A DNA stretch of 64,000 bases from NCBI RefSeq assembly GCF_018614195.1, contig NZ_JAGGOT010000081.1:1-64000 (forward strand), given 5' to 3'. Positions 35,000 through 43,844 of this stretch are shown here, piece after piece (the first letter of the stretch is position 1; each line of letters starts with the position of its first letter). Below the pieces are notes generated by a model, which made no database searches, had not been told where the DNA came from, and saw nothing but the letters and a program-made list of their open reading frames with translations. The stretch is from Streptomyces sp. ISL-43. GTDB taxonomy: Bacteria; Actinomycetota; Actinomycetes; Streptomycetales; Streptomycetaceae. A program made the translations under genes and the position numbers.

Positions 35000-36265
35000 G
35001 TGAGCCCGACCAATCGCACCGTGGTCGTCACCGGTATCGGCGCAACCACTCCGCTGGGTGGCGACAGCGCTTCGACCTGGGAAGGTCTGCTTGCCGGCCG
35101 CTCCGGCGTAAAGCCCCTCGAGGGTGAGCGCTTCGCCGAACTCCCGGTTCGTATCGCCGCCACGGCCGCCGTGGACCCGAGTGAGGTCCTGCCCCGGCCA
35201 CTGGCCCGCAAGCTGGACCGCTCGGCCCAGTTCGCGATCATCGCGGCCCGCGAGGCGTGGGCCGACGCCGGTTACACCGCTCCGGCGGGCGAGGACGCGG
35301 CGATCGCGCCCGAGCGCCTGGGCACCGTCATCGCCTCCGGCATCGGCGGCGTGACCACCCTGCTCGACCAGTACGACGTACTGAAGGAAAAGGGTGTGCG
35401 CCGGGTCTCCCCGCACACCGTCCCCATGCTCATGCCCAACGGCCCGTCGGCCAACGTCGGCCTGGAGGTCAACGCCCGTGCGGGCGTGCACACTCCGGTC
35501 AGCGCCTGCGCCTCCGGCGCCGAGGCCATCGGCTACGCCGTCGAGATGATCCGCAGCGGCCGTGCCGACGTGGTCGTCGCGGGCGGCACCGAGGCGGCGA
35601 TCCACCCGCTGCCGATCGCCGCGTTCGCCAACATGATGGCGATGTCCAAGAACAACGAGCACCCCGAGCAGGCCTCGCGCCCCTACGACAAGGGCCGCGA
35701 CGGCTTCGTCCTCGGCGAGGGCGCCGGTGTCGTGATCCTGGAGTCCGCCGAGCACGCCGCCGCGCGTGGCGCCCGGGTCTACTGCGAGGTGCTGGGCCAG
35801 GGTCTGTCCGCGGACAGCCACCACATCGCGCAGCCGGAGCCGACCGGCCGCGGTGTCGCGGCCGCCGTGCAGAACCTGCTCGACAACACGGGCCTCGACC
35901 CGGCCGAGCTGGTCCACCTGAACGCACACGCCACGTCCACCCCGCAGGGTGACACGGCCGAGCTGAAGGCCCTGCGCAAGGTGCTGGGCGACGACCTCGA
36001 CCACATCGCGATCTCGGCGACCAAGTCGATGACCGGTCACCTCCTGGGTGGCGCGGGCGGCATCGAGACCGTCGCGACGGTGCTGGCGCTGTACCACCGC
36101 CTCGCCCCGCCGACGATCAACATCGACGAGCTGGACGACGACATCGACGCGGACATCGTGCGCGGCGAGCCCCGCAAGCTCCCGGCCGACGGTCCGATCT
36201 CCGCGATCAACAACTCCTTCGGCTTCGGCGGCCACAACGTCACGCTGGCGTTCCGCACCGTCTGA
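35000..36265 (+). CDS. fabF: Beta-ketoacyl-ACP synthase II FabF
   Basis: The 421-residue elongating condensing enzyme has C170 (VSACASGAEA), H310 (LNAHATSTPQGD) and H347 (SMTGHLLGGAGG). The GTG at 35000 is fixed by GGAGA upstream and by the start VSPTNRTVVVTGIGA; an ATG 22 codons earlier would overlap the region after acpP. It is the last gene of the fab operon, followed by a strong terminator. Confidence 0.96.
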   Translation: MSPTNRTVVVTGIGATTPLGGDSASTWEGLLAGRSGVKPLEGERFAELPVRIAATAAVDPSEVLPRPLARKLDRSAQFAIIAAREAWADAGYTAPAGEDAAIAPERLGTVIASGIGGVTTLLDQYDVLKEKGVRRVSPHTVPMLMPNGPSANVGLEVNARAGVHTPVSACASGAEAIGYAVEMIRSGRADVVVAGGTEAAIHPLPIAAFANMMAMSKNNEHPEQASRPYDKGRDGFVLGEGAGVVILESAEHAAARGARVYCEVLGQGLSADSHHIAQPEPTGRGVAAAVQNLLDNTGLDPAELVHLNAHATSTPQGDTAELKALRKVLGDDLDHIAISATKSMTGHLLGGAGGIETVATVLALYHRLAPPTINIDELDDDIDADIVRGEPRKLPADGPISAINNSFGFGGHNVTLAFRTV

Positions 36266-36277
36266 CCGAGGCTCACA

Positions 36278-36315
36278 CAGAAGGCCCACCCGGGTGATTC
36301 CGGGTGGGCCTTCTG
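36278..36315. terminator. Strong bidirectional terminator after fabF
   Basis: A perfect 16-base stem with a 6-base loop (GTGATT) lies between the convergent fabF and DUF3145 genes. It is 12 bases from each stop codon. Confidence 0.9.
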
Positions 36316-36327
36316 CATGTTCGGCGC

Positions 36328-36822
36328 TCAGACGACCTGGTGGAGCCAGCGGACCGGCGCGCCCTCGCCCGCGTAGCGGAAGGGTTCGAGCTCGTCGTCC
36401 CAGGGTTTGCCGAGCAGTTTGGCGATCTCCGCCTCCAGGTCGGTCTCGCCGCGCGAGGACCGGGCGAGGGCGGCGCGCAGCCGGTCCTCGGGGATCAGGA
36501 TGTCGCCGTGCATGCCGGTGACGGCGTGGAAGATGCCGAGCTGCGGGGTGGAGCTGTAGCGCTCGCCCTCGGCGGTCGGGCAGGGTTCCGCGGTCACTTC
36601 GAAGCGGAGCAGGTGCCAGCCTCTCAGGGCGGAGGCGAGTTTCGATGCGGTGCCCGCCTCGGCCTGCCAGGAGAACTCGGCTCTCCAGGTGCCCGGGGAG
36701 GCGGGCTGACGGATCCAGTCGAGGTTCACCCGCACCCCGAGCACCCCCGCAACAGCCCATTCCACGTGCGGGCAGAGCGCGCGCGGTGCGGAGTGCACGT
36801 ACAAGACTCCACGTGTCGTCAC
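36328..36822 (-). CDS. DUF3145 family protein
   Basis: The 164-residue protein begins VTTRGVLYVHSAPRALCPHVEWA and contains WRAEFSWQAEAGTASKLASAL and EIAKLLGKPWDDELEPFR, as in the DUF3145 family. The family is actinobacterial, cytosolic and of unknown function. It always lies next to fabF in Streptomyces. The GTG at 36822 has GGAGG five to nine bases before it. Confidence 0.9.
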   Translation of the reverse strand: MTTRGVLYVHSAPRALCPHVEWAVAGVLGVRVNLDWIRQPASPGTWRAEFSWQAEAGTASKLASALRGWHLLRFEVTAEPCPTAEGERYSSTPQLGIFHAVTGMHGDILIPEDRLRAALARSSRGETDLEAEIAKLLGKPWDDELEPFRYAGEGAPVRWLHQVV

Positions 36823-37072
36823 CGGGACCTCCAGTGTGGGACGAGGTCGGGAATAAACTCCAGAAAACGGACAGTATGTGACGTGATGTAATGTAACGGA
36901 AATTATTTGACATTGCGTTGCGGGACTTGCGGCCGAAACGCCACGGGAAAAAGCTACCGTGCGCCAGGGGTCATGGTGTGACGTACCGTCGCTCCAAGGC
37001 CCGTAATCACAGAGCATTCACTCAGCAGGACGCCCCCGAAGGACGCGGGGCGACGAAGGAGGGACCTCCCGC

Positions 37073-37978
37073 ATGCGCACCACCGCCCCGCGCCGCCGCG
37101 CGCGCAGGACGCGTCCGGGCGCGGGCGCGATGGCCGCCCTCCTGCTCGTGGCGGCGGGTGCGCTCGGCGGGTGTTCGGCGGACGGGGCCGAGCCCGCGGG
37201 TGAGCGGGGGGCGCAGGCCGCGCCCCGGTGGAACACCGCGCCCACCTCGGTCGCCGCCGTCGGCGACTCCATCACGCGCGGTTTCGACGCCTGTTCGGTG
37301 CTGGCCGACTGCCCGGAGGTCTCCTGGGCCACCGGCGACGACCCCGAGGTCCACTCGCTGGCCGCCCGGCTGCTCGGGGAGGCCGAGGCGCCCACGCGCA
37401 GCTGGAACTACGCGGTGACCGGCTCCCGGATGGCCGACCTGCCGGGGCAGCTGGCCTCGGCGGCCGCGCACAAACCCGGCCTGGTCACGGTGATGGTGGG
37501 CTCGAACGACGCCTGCCGGCCGTCGGCTTCGTCGATGACCGCGGTGGCCGCCTTCCGCGAAGGCTTCGAGAAGTCGCTCGCCGCCCTGCGGGCCGCCTCG
37601 CCCACCTCGCAGGTGTACGTCTCCAGCGTCCCGGACCTCCAGCGGCTGTGGGAGCAGGGCAAGGACGACCCGATGGTGCGGCGGATCTGGAAGCTCGGGA
37701 TCTGCCAGTCGATGCTCGCCGAGCCCACCTCCGAGGGCGCCGGGGCGACCGCCCGGCGCGAGCAGGTGCGGGCGCGCGTGGTCGAGTACAACGAGGTGCT
37801 GCGCGGGGTCTGCGGGAAGGACCCGCTGTGCCGCTACGACGGCGGCGCGGTGTTCCAGTACCCCTTCTCGGCAGAGCAGTTGAGCCGCTGGGACTGGTTC
37901 CACCCGGGCAAGGACGGGCAGGCGCGGCTCGCGGAACTGGCGCACCGACAGGTGACCTCCGCCGAGCCTCCACGTTGA
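37073..37978 (+). CDS. SGNH/GDSL-family lipoprotein hydrolase
   Basis: The 301-residue exported esterase has a twin-basic start, a hydrophobic helix and the lipobox LGGC (C34), so it is probably a lipoprotein. The SGNH blocks are GDSITRG (S66), the Gly of block II (NYAVTGS), MVGSND, and WFHPGKDGQ with the Asp and His. The natural substrate is unknown; relatives are esterases or lipases. AAGGAGGGA ends about 7 bases before the ATG. A strong terminator follows. Confidence 0.9.
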   Translation: MRTTAPRRRARRTRPGAGAMAALLLVAAGALGGCSADGAEPAGERGAQAAPRWNTAPTSVAAVGDSITRGFDACSVLADCPEVSWATGDDPEVHSLAARLLGEAEAPTRSWNYAVTGSRMADLPGQLASAAAHKPGLVTVMVGSNDACRPSASSMTAVAAFREGFEKSLAALRAASPTSQVYVSSVPDLQRLWEQGKDDPMVRRIWKLGICQSMLAEPTSEGAGATARREQVRARVVEYNEVLRGVCGKDPLCRYDGGAVFQYPFSAEQLSRWDWFHPGKDGQARLAELAHRQVTSAEPPR

Positions 37979-37994
37979 CGCCGGGGGACATGTG

Positions 37995-38030
37995 GGACCG
38001 GGGGCGGGTGTCAGGGCCCGCCCCCGGTCC
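37995..38030. terminator. Terminator between GDSL and GH3 genes
   Basis: A 14-base perfect stem (GGACCGGGGGCGGG and complement) with an 8-base loop is followed by GGCTTTT. A second small hairpin (AATCACC/GGTGATT) lies at 38039-38060 and would serve the convergent GH3 gene. Confidence 0.85.
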
Positions 38031-38068
38031 GGCTTTTGAATCACCTCAGCATGGGTGATTTCCGGCCA

Positions 38069-40537
38069 TTACAGGTTGAGGGTCGCCGTCAGCCGGGTGT
38101 CGCCGTGCGAGCGGCTCGCGCGGACCTCGTAGCCGCCGCCGATCCGCTGCCAGGCGCGGGAGTCCTCGTCCCAGATCTCGAAGGCGCGCTCGGGCAGGGC
38201 GATCTCCACGTCGACGCTCTCGCCGGGGCCGGCGCTCACGCTCGCGAAGCCGGCCAGCCAGCTCGCCGGGCGCTCGGCAGTGTCGTCGACGGGGGCCAGG
38301 TAGACCTGGACGGTCTCGCGGCCCGGCCGGGTGCCGGTGTTGGTGACGCGCACCGTCGCGGCCGCCGGGGTGGCCTCCAGGGACTCGTACGCCCAGTCCG
38401 TGTAGCCGAGGCCGTGCCCGAAGGGGAAGGCGGGGACGATCCCCTGCTTCTCGTACGCCCGGTAGCCGATGAAGAGCCCCTCGCGGTATTCGAGGCGCCC
38501 CTCGGCCGGGACGACCTCGGTGACCGGCGCGTCCGCGAACTCCGCGGGCCAGGTCGTGGGCAGCCGCCCGCCCGGCTCGGCGTCACCGAGGAGTACGTCG
38601 GCCAGCGCGGCCCCGCCCTCCTGCCCGGGGAACCAGGTCAGCAGGACCGCGGCGACCTCCTCGCGCCACGGGAGTTCCACGGGGGAGCCGGCGTTGACGA
38701 CGACCACGGTGTTCGGGTTGACGGCGGCGACGGCCCGGACCAGGTCGTCCTGACGGCCCGGGAGGGTGAGGTCCTTGCGGTCGAAGCCCTCGGACTCCAC
38801 CCGCTCGGTGGTGGCGACGACCACGACGGCGGTGTCCGCGGAGCGTGCCGCCTCCACGGCTTCGGCGATGAGCTCGTCGGCGGAGCGCCGCGGGCCGAGG
38901 TGGAGGAAGGAGAACATGATCGCCTTGAGCGGCAGGGCGGTCACGTCGGGGACCTGGTAGGTCAGTGAGACCTCGACGGCCTCGCCCTCGGCGAGGGTGA
39001 CCCGGGCCCGCTCGCTGGGGGCGCCGAAGAAGGCTTCGAAGGGGTCGGCCTCGTTGCCCATCGCCTGGACGCCCTCCCAGCGGACCTCGCCGCCGACGGC
39101 GAGGGTGAAGGCGCCGAGTCCGCGGGTGCCGAAAGCGTGCTCGCCGCTCTCGCGCGGGACGTACGTACCGACGACCTCGATGCTCGCCATCGTCTCGTAG
39201 CCGACGCCCTCTGGCAGGTCGTCACCGATCCACTGGACCTGGCCGGTCGGCAGCGAGCCCGTGCCGAGGACGGCGCCGGAGGCGTCGCGGCAGATCGCGC
39301 GGAGCTCGAAGCCCTTGTCGGCGGGGGTGAGTTCGTCGCTGGAGTCGGCCCCGACGCTGTAGGTCAGGGATACCTGCGACAGGCCGGCCAGGGCGGCGGT
39401 CAGACCGTCCAGCGGGGAGACGATCCGCTCGGGGAAGACGGTGGCGGAACCGCCGCCGAGGACGCGGGCGTCACGGGCGGCGGCGCCGATGAGGGCGACG
39501 GTCCGGCCGGCGGAGGTGTCGAGCGGCAGGGCCCGCTCCTCGCCGGACACGGTCTCGTTGCGGACGAGGACGAAGCCGCGGGCGGCGATCTCGCGGGCCA
39601 GCGCCTGGCCGTCGATCGGGGCCGGGACCTCGCCGACGACGGCGGGGGCGCCTTCCAGGATGCCGACGCGGGCGGCGAGGCGCAGGACGTTGCGCACGGC
39701 CTCGTCGACGGCGGACTCCGGTACCTCACCGGCGCGGACGGCGTCGGCGAGCGGTGCGCCGTAGACGGTGACGGGGCCGGGCATGGCCACGTCGAGGCCG
39801 CCGAGGATGTCGCCGGTGGTGGAGCGGGCGGCCATCCAGTCGGAGACGTTGTACCCGTCGAAGCCCCACTCGGCGCGCAGGACCTCGTTGACGAGGTGGG
39901 TGTGCTCGGTCATCGTCACGCCGTTGACCTGGTTGTACGCCGTCATGATGCCCCAGGGGTGGGCGTTGGCGACGATGGCCTCGAAGGGCGCGAGGTACAG
40001 CTCGCGCAGCGGGCGCGGAGCGATGACGCTGTCGACGGTGAACCGCTCGGTCTCGGCGTCGTTGCCGACGAAGTGCTTGACGGTGGTGCCGACCCCGCCG
40101 TCCTGGACGCCGTTCACGTAGCCGCTGCCGACCGCGCCGGTGAGGTACGGGTCCTCGGAGTAGCACTCGAAGTGCCGGCCGCCGAGCGGAGAGCGGTGCA
40201 GGTTGACGGTGGGCGCGAGGAGGACGTGGACGCCCTTGCGGCGGGCCTCCTGGGCCAGGAGGCGGCCGGCCCGGCGGGCGAGCGCGGGGTCCCAGGCGGC
40301 AGCGAGCGCGGTCGGGGAGGGCAGCGCGATGGAGGGGTCGTCGGCGGTCCAGCGCACGCCGCGCACCCCGATGGGGCCGTCGGACATGACCAGGGACTTC
40401 AGGCCGATCTCGGGGACGGCGGGCAGCGACCACATGTCCTGGCCGGCCAGCAGCCGGGCCTTGGTGTCGAGATCCAGCTTGCCCAGCGCCGCCTCTACGA
40501 CGTCGTTGCGGACCTGATCGGCATCGGTCACGGCCAT
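38069..40537 (-). CDS. Glycoside hydrolase family 3 beta-glucosidase
   Basis: The 822-residue enzyme has the GH3 (beta/alpha)8 domain (1-300) with the substrate segment VKHFVGNDAETER and nucleophile D233 in GYNVSDW. A second alpha/beta domain follows. A PA14-like insert (about 430-520, with GEHAFGTRGLGAFTLAVGG) and a C-terminal FnIII-like domain complete it. There is no signal peptide, so it cleaves imported beta-glucosides. The start is ATG at 40537. It is transcribed away from the TetR regulator gene at 40723, which probably represses it. Confidence 0.95.
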   Translation of the reverse strand: MAVTDADQVRNDVVEAALGKLDLDTKARLLAGQDMWSLPAVPEIGLKSLVMSDGPIGVRGVRWTADDPSIALPSPTALAAAWDPALARRAGRLLAQEARRKGVHVLLAPTVNLHRSPLGGRHFECYSEDPYLTGAVGSGYVNGVQDGGVGTTVKHFVGNDAETERFTVDSVIAPRPLRELYLAPFEAIVANAHPWGIMTAYNQVNGVTMTEHTHLVNEVLRAEWGFDGYNVSDWMAARSTTGDILGGLDVAMPGPVTVYGAPLADAVRAGEVPESAVDEAVRNVLRLAARVGILEGAPAVVGEVPAPIDGQALAREIAARGFVLVRNETVSGEERALPLDTSAGRTVALIGAAARDARVLGGGSATVFPERIVSPLDGLTAALAGLSQVSLTYSVGADSSDELTPADKGFELRAICRDASGAVLGTGSLPTGQVQWIGDDLPEGVGYETMASIEVVGTYVPRESGEHAFGTRGLGAFTLAVGGEVRWEGVQAMGNEADPFEAFFGAPSERARVTLAEGEAVEVSLTYQVPDVTALPLKAIMFSFLHLGPRRSADELIAEAVEAARSADTAVVVVATTERVESEGFDRKDLTLPGRQDDLVRAVAAVNPNTVVVVNAGSPVELPWREEVAAVLLTWFPGQEGGAALADVLLGDAEPGGRLPTTWPAEFADAPVTEVVPAEGRLEYREGLFIGYRAYEKQGIVPAFPFGHGLGYTDWAYESLEATPAAATVRVTNTGTRPGRETVQVYLAPVDDTAERPASWLAGFASVSAGPGESVDVEIALPERAFEIWDEDSRAWQRIGGGYEVRASRSHGDTRLTATLNL

Positions 40538-40722
40538 GCCTCCTCGTTGAGTGCAGGTAGGTGAGTGCGTGGCCGCGCGTCCGCCGTGCGGGGCGGCTGC
40601 GCGGTGCGGCTGGCTCCATCGTGGACCGTTTGCCTGTAGATCGGTAGGGTTCGTAATCTGTTCGTGATAGAAAGATGCCGTACGGTCCTGCTGGCAGGCT
40701 GAGCGGAAGGGGCGTCGCGGCG

Positions 40723-41298
40723 ATGGCCAGGGCGAGAAGTGAGGAACGGCGCGGGGAGATCGTCCACGCGGCCGTCGAGGTCATCGCGGAGCGCGGCTAC
40801 CGCGGCGCTTCGCTGGGTGCGGTAGCCGAGCGCGTGGGGCTGACCCAGCAGGGGCTCCTGCACTACTTCCCGACCAAGGAGGCGCTGCTGGTCGCCGTCC
40901 TGGAGGAGCGCGACCGCTGGGACACCGGCGGCGGCAGCCGCGCCTCGGCTGGCACATGGCGCCTGGACCTGCTGGCCTCGCTGGTGGACTACAACGCCAT
41001 GCGCCCGGGCATCGTGCAGACCTTCTCGGCACTGCTCGGCGAGAGCGTCACCGACGGCCACCCCGCGCGGGAATTCTTCACCGACAGGTACGCGCAGGTG
41101 CGCGGGGAGATGGCCGCGATGCTGCGCGCCGAGTTCGGCGAGCGCCTCCCCTCGGGCCTCACCCCCGAGGAGGCGGCCCCGCTGCTCGCCGCCGTGATGG
41201 ACGGGCTCCAGTACCAGTGGCTGCTCGCCCCGGAATCCGTCGACATGCCCGCCGCCTTCCGGTCCTTCCTGACCCTGCTGCAGGGCCCGGCGGCCTGA
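40723..41298 (+). CDS. TetR-family regulator, probably of the GH3 gene
   Basis: This 191-residue TetR regulator has a helix-turn-helix at about residues 10-55 (EIVHAAVEVIAERGYRGA, VGLTQQGLLHYFPTKEAL) and a long helical ligand domain. The ATG at 40723 has GGAAGGGG upstream; an ATG 16 codons earlier lies in the promoter. Its position opposite the beta-glucosidase, with 185 bases between, suggests a local repressor released by a sugar. No clear palindrome was found in the gap. Confidence 0.88.
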   Translation: MARARSEERRGEIVHAAVEVIAERGYRGASLGAVAERVGLTQQGLLHYFPTKEALLVAVLEERDRWDTGGGSRASAGTWRLDLLASLVDYNAMRPGIVQTFSALLGESVTDGHPAREFFTDRYAQVRGEMAAMLRAEFGERLPSGLTPEEAAPLLAAVMDGLQYQWLLAPESVDMPAAFRSFLTLLQGPAA

Positions 41299-41368
41299 CC
41301 CCCTGCCCCTGCTCCCTGCCCCTGCTCCCCTACCCGGCCGCCCCTGACCGCGCGCGGACCCGGCTGGC

Positions 41369-42118
41369 ATGCTGGAGCGCGTGAAGATCGCCGCCGCGCA
41401 GATGACCTGCGCCCCCGCCGACGTGCCCGCCAACGCCGAGCGCGCGGCCGCCCTCGCCGCTCGGGCCAGGGAGGAGGGCGCCGAGCTGGTGCTGTTCCCC
41501 GAGTTCACGCTGACCGGGTACGAACTGCCCGCTCTCGCCGCCGACCCCGGACTGTGGCTGACGGGCCCCGAGGATCCCCGGCTGGACCCGGTCCGGGCCG
41601 CCGGGATCGCCACCGCCGTCAACGTCGCGCTGCGCGGGGACGGCCCCCGGCCCCTCATCGCGACCCTGGTGCACGACGCGGCGGGCGCGCACGTGACGAC
41701 GTACGCCAAGCAGCACCTCTTCCGCCAGGAGCAGGAGGTCTTCGCGGCGGGCGCGCGTCCGGGCCGGTTCGAACTCGGCGGAATCCGCTTCTCGCTGGGC
41801 ATCTGCTACGACAACCACTTCGCGGACGTGCCCGGCGCGGGCGCGGCGGCCGGCTGCCGGGTGCACTTGGCGAGCTCGCTCTACGGGAGGGGCGACGGCG
41901 TCGGCGAGCGTGCCGGGGTCCACCCCGGGATCGCGCGGGACCACGGGATGTACGTGGCCCTGGCCAACCACGTCGGACCGGCGGGGCCGTGGACGGGATG
42001 CGGCGGCGCGGCCGTCTGGGCGCCGGGCGGGGAACTGCTGGCCGAGGCCGACGACCGCACGCCGTCGCTCGCCGTGGCGGACGTCCCGGCCGGTGTCCCG
42101 GAGCGGGCCCGCGCCTGA
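41369..42118 (+). CDS. Carbon-nitrogen hydrolase (nitrilase superfamily)
   Basis: The 249-residue enzyme has the triad E45 (FPEFTLTGYE), K114 (TYAKQHLF) and C146 (GICYDNHF). It is of the amidase/ureidopropionase type, cytosolic, with unknown substrate. ATG at 41369 gives the full N-terminal strand. It could be translated in the same run as the TetR gene 70 bases upstream, but a pyrimidine-rich spacer separates them. Confidence 0.9.
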   Translation: MLERVKIAAAQMTCAPADVPANAERAAALAARAREEGAELVLFPEFTLTGYELPALAADPGLWLTGPEDPRLDPVRAAGIATAVNVALRGDGPRPLIATLVHDAAGAHVTTYAKQHLFRQEQEVFAAGARPGRFELGGIRFSLGICYDNHFADVPGAGAAAGCRVHLASSLYGRGDGVGERAGVHPGIARDHGMYVALANHVGPAGPWTGCGGAAVWAPGGELLAEADDRTPSLAVADVPAGVPERARA

Positions 42119-42163
42119 CGGAGGCGTCCGGCGGACGCCGCCGCCGCGCGGGCCCGCACCGGG

Positions 42164-43831
42164 TCAGTGGACCGGTGTCACCCGCGCGCGGCGCCCGGTG
42201 TCAGTGTCCGTGTCAGTGCCGGATTCGGCCTCGGCCACGGTGCCGGTTCCGGCCTCGGTGCCGGTTCCGGTGTCCGTTCGGGCCGCGTGCGTCCCGTCGG
42301 GCAGCTCGGGCTCGTCGGCCACGCGGTCCCGCATCAGCGCCGGCACCACCAGGGCGAGCGCCGCCACCGTGTACACGCCGGTCCACAGCACCCAGCCACC
42401 GGGCGGAGCCCAGTGCGCCCCGGTCGGCAACCAGGAGCCCTTGATCCCGACGGCGAAGCGGCGCAGCACCCAGAAGAACGCCGCCGCGTTCGCCAGCGCG
42501 AGGCCCGCCACGGCGAAGCCGACCAGCCTGCGCGTGGGGAAACCCTTCTCCGGAATCCGGCTCGCGCAGATCAGCACCGCCATCAGCGGCAGACCCACGG
42601 CGAAGGGCAGCAGGTAGCGGCCCTGCCACACCATGCCGATCTTCTCCGCCTGCGAAGCCTGTGCGGCCACCGGCACCACCACGATCGCCACCAACATGCC
42701 GATCAGCGCCACCGCTTCCCGCTTGCGGCCGTACACCAGGCCCAGCACGGTGATCACCGCGAGCACGGCGAGCCAGACGTACCAGGTGAAGGCCGGAGCC
42801 GGGGTGTCCAGCCAGCCGAAATAGCCGAGCATCTGGTGGACGTACATCTCGGTGTACCCGAACGTCTTGCGGGCCGCTTCCGTCGTGGTGAGCCACCAGG
42901 GAACCTTGATCACCGAGTTGTCCGGGTGCGACGACGCCCAGAGCAGCGCGCCGGCCGTGGCGACGCCGAGCAGCCCCGTCCAGACCCACATCGCCTTGCG
43001 GCGGAGCACCGAGCGCAGCACGCCGCGCTCGGCCAGCAGCAGCCCGAAGAAGACCGCCCCCGCGAACCAGATCAGCCCGAGCGGCCGGATGTTGATCAGC
43101 ACCAGGCCGCCGACGCCGACTCTGGCCAGCCGCCGGTTCAGCAACTGCGGATCGGGCGACATGAGGATCGACAGCAGGGCCGTCCACACCAGGATTCCGG
43201 CGGCGATCTCACCGCCGCTGGGGTTGACCATGCCGGCCATGAACAGAAGCATGGGCGTCGCCGCGGTGAAGACGCCGAGCAGGGCGAGCGAGCGCCCGCG
43301 CCGCCACTCGGCGGCCGTGACCACCGCGCCGGCCAGCAGTACCGAGCAGAGCAGGGCCGACATCAGGCGCATGAGGTACAGCCCGCTCGGACCCTCGACC
43401 AGCAGGCTCGGCCAGCCGGTCAGCAGGTAGTAGGCCGGGTGGTAGCGGCCGGCCGCGGTGGGGACCTCGACGATCGTGTCGGAGTCGCCGAGTGCGGGCG
43501 CGCAGGACGCGGGCGTGCCCGCGTGCCAGGCGTAGCACTCGTGGTGCTTGGGGAGCTCCTTGTACCACTCCGGGAGCCGCACGCCGGTCTCGGAGAACTC
43601 GCCCGGGATGCCTCCCACCACGTGCGGAACCATCACCTCGGTGCCGTTGATCTGGCCCCGGGCGACGGCCGCCGCCCGGATGAAGTGCGCGTGCTCGTCG
43701 GGGGAGGCTCCCAGGGGAGTGGCAGCGGACCAGGAGGCCGCGATGGTGAAGAAGAGGACGAAGCTGACGGCCCAGAGCCTCTTGGGGGTCCGGGCCGACC
43801 AGTCGGCCAGCCGCGTCAATGCGGAGATCAT
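42164..43831 (-). CDS. DUF2142 polytopic membrane protein
   Basis: The 555-residue protein has about 11-12 membrane helices and the family motif GASPDEHAHFIRA just after the first helix. DUF2142 proteins look like GT-C glycosyltransferases that use lipid-linked sugars on the outer face. The tail of about 35 residues repeats Thr-Gly, Thr-Asp and Thr-Glu (TDTGTGTEAGTGT-like), encoded by near-repeats of CGGTTCCGG and GTGTC. It follows the AftA-like gene with 13 bases between, so the two are one operon acting on the cell envelope. Confidence 0.88.
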   Translation of the reverse strand: MISALTRLADWSARTPKRLWAVSFVLFFTIAASWSAATPLGASPDEHAHFIRAAAVARGQINGTEVMVPHVVGGIPGEFSETGVRLPEWYKELPKHHECYAWHAGTPASCAPALGDSDTIVEVPTAAGRYHPAYYLLTGWPSLLVEGPSGLYLMRLMSALLCSVLLAGAVVTAAEWRRGRSLALLGVFTAATPMLLFMAGMVNPSGGEIAAGILVWTALLSILMSPDPQLLNRRLARVGVGGLVLINIRPLGLIWFAGAVFFGLLLAERGVLRSVLRRKAMWVWTGLLGVATAGALLWASSHPDNSVIKVPWWLTTTEAARKTFGYTEMYVHQMLGYFGWLDTPAPAFTWYVWLAVLAVITVLGLVYGRKREAVALIGMLVAIVVVPVAAQASQAEKIGMVWQGRYLLPFAVGLPLMAVLICASRIPEKGFPTRRLVGFAVAGLALANAAAFFWVLRRFAVGIKGSWLPTGAHWAPPGGWVLWTGVYTVAALALVVPALMRDRVADEPELPDGTHAARTDTGTGTEAGTGTVAEAESGTDTDTDTGRRARVTPVH

Positions 43832-43844
43832 GTCGTCCTCGTGA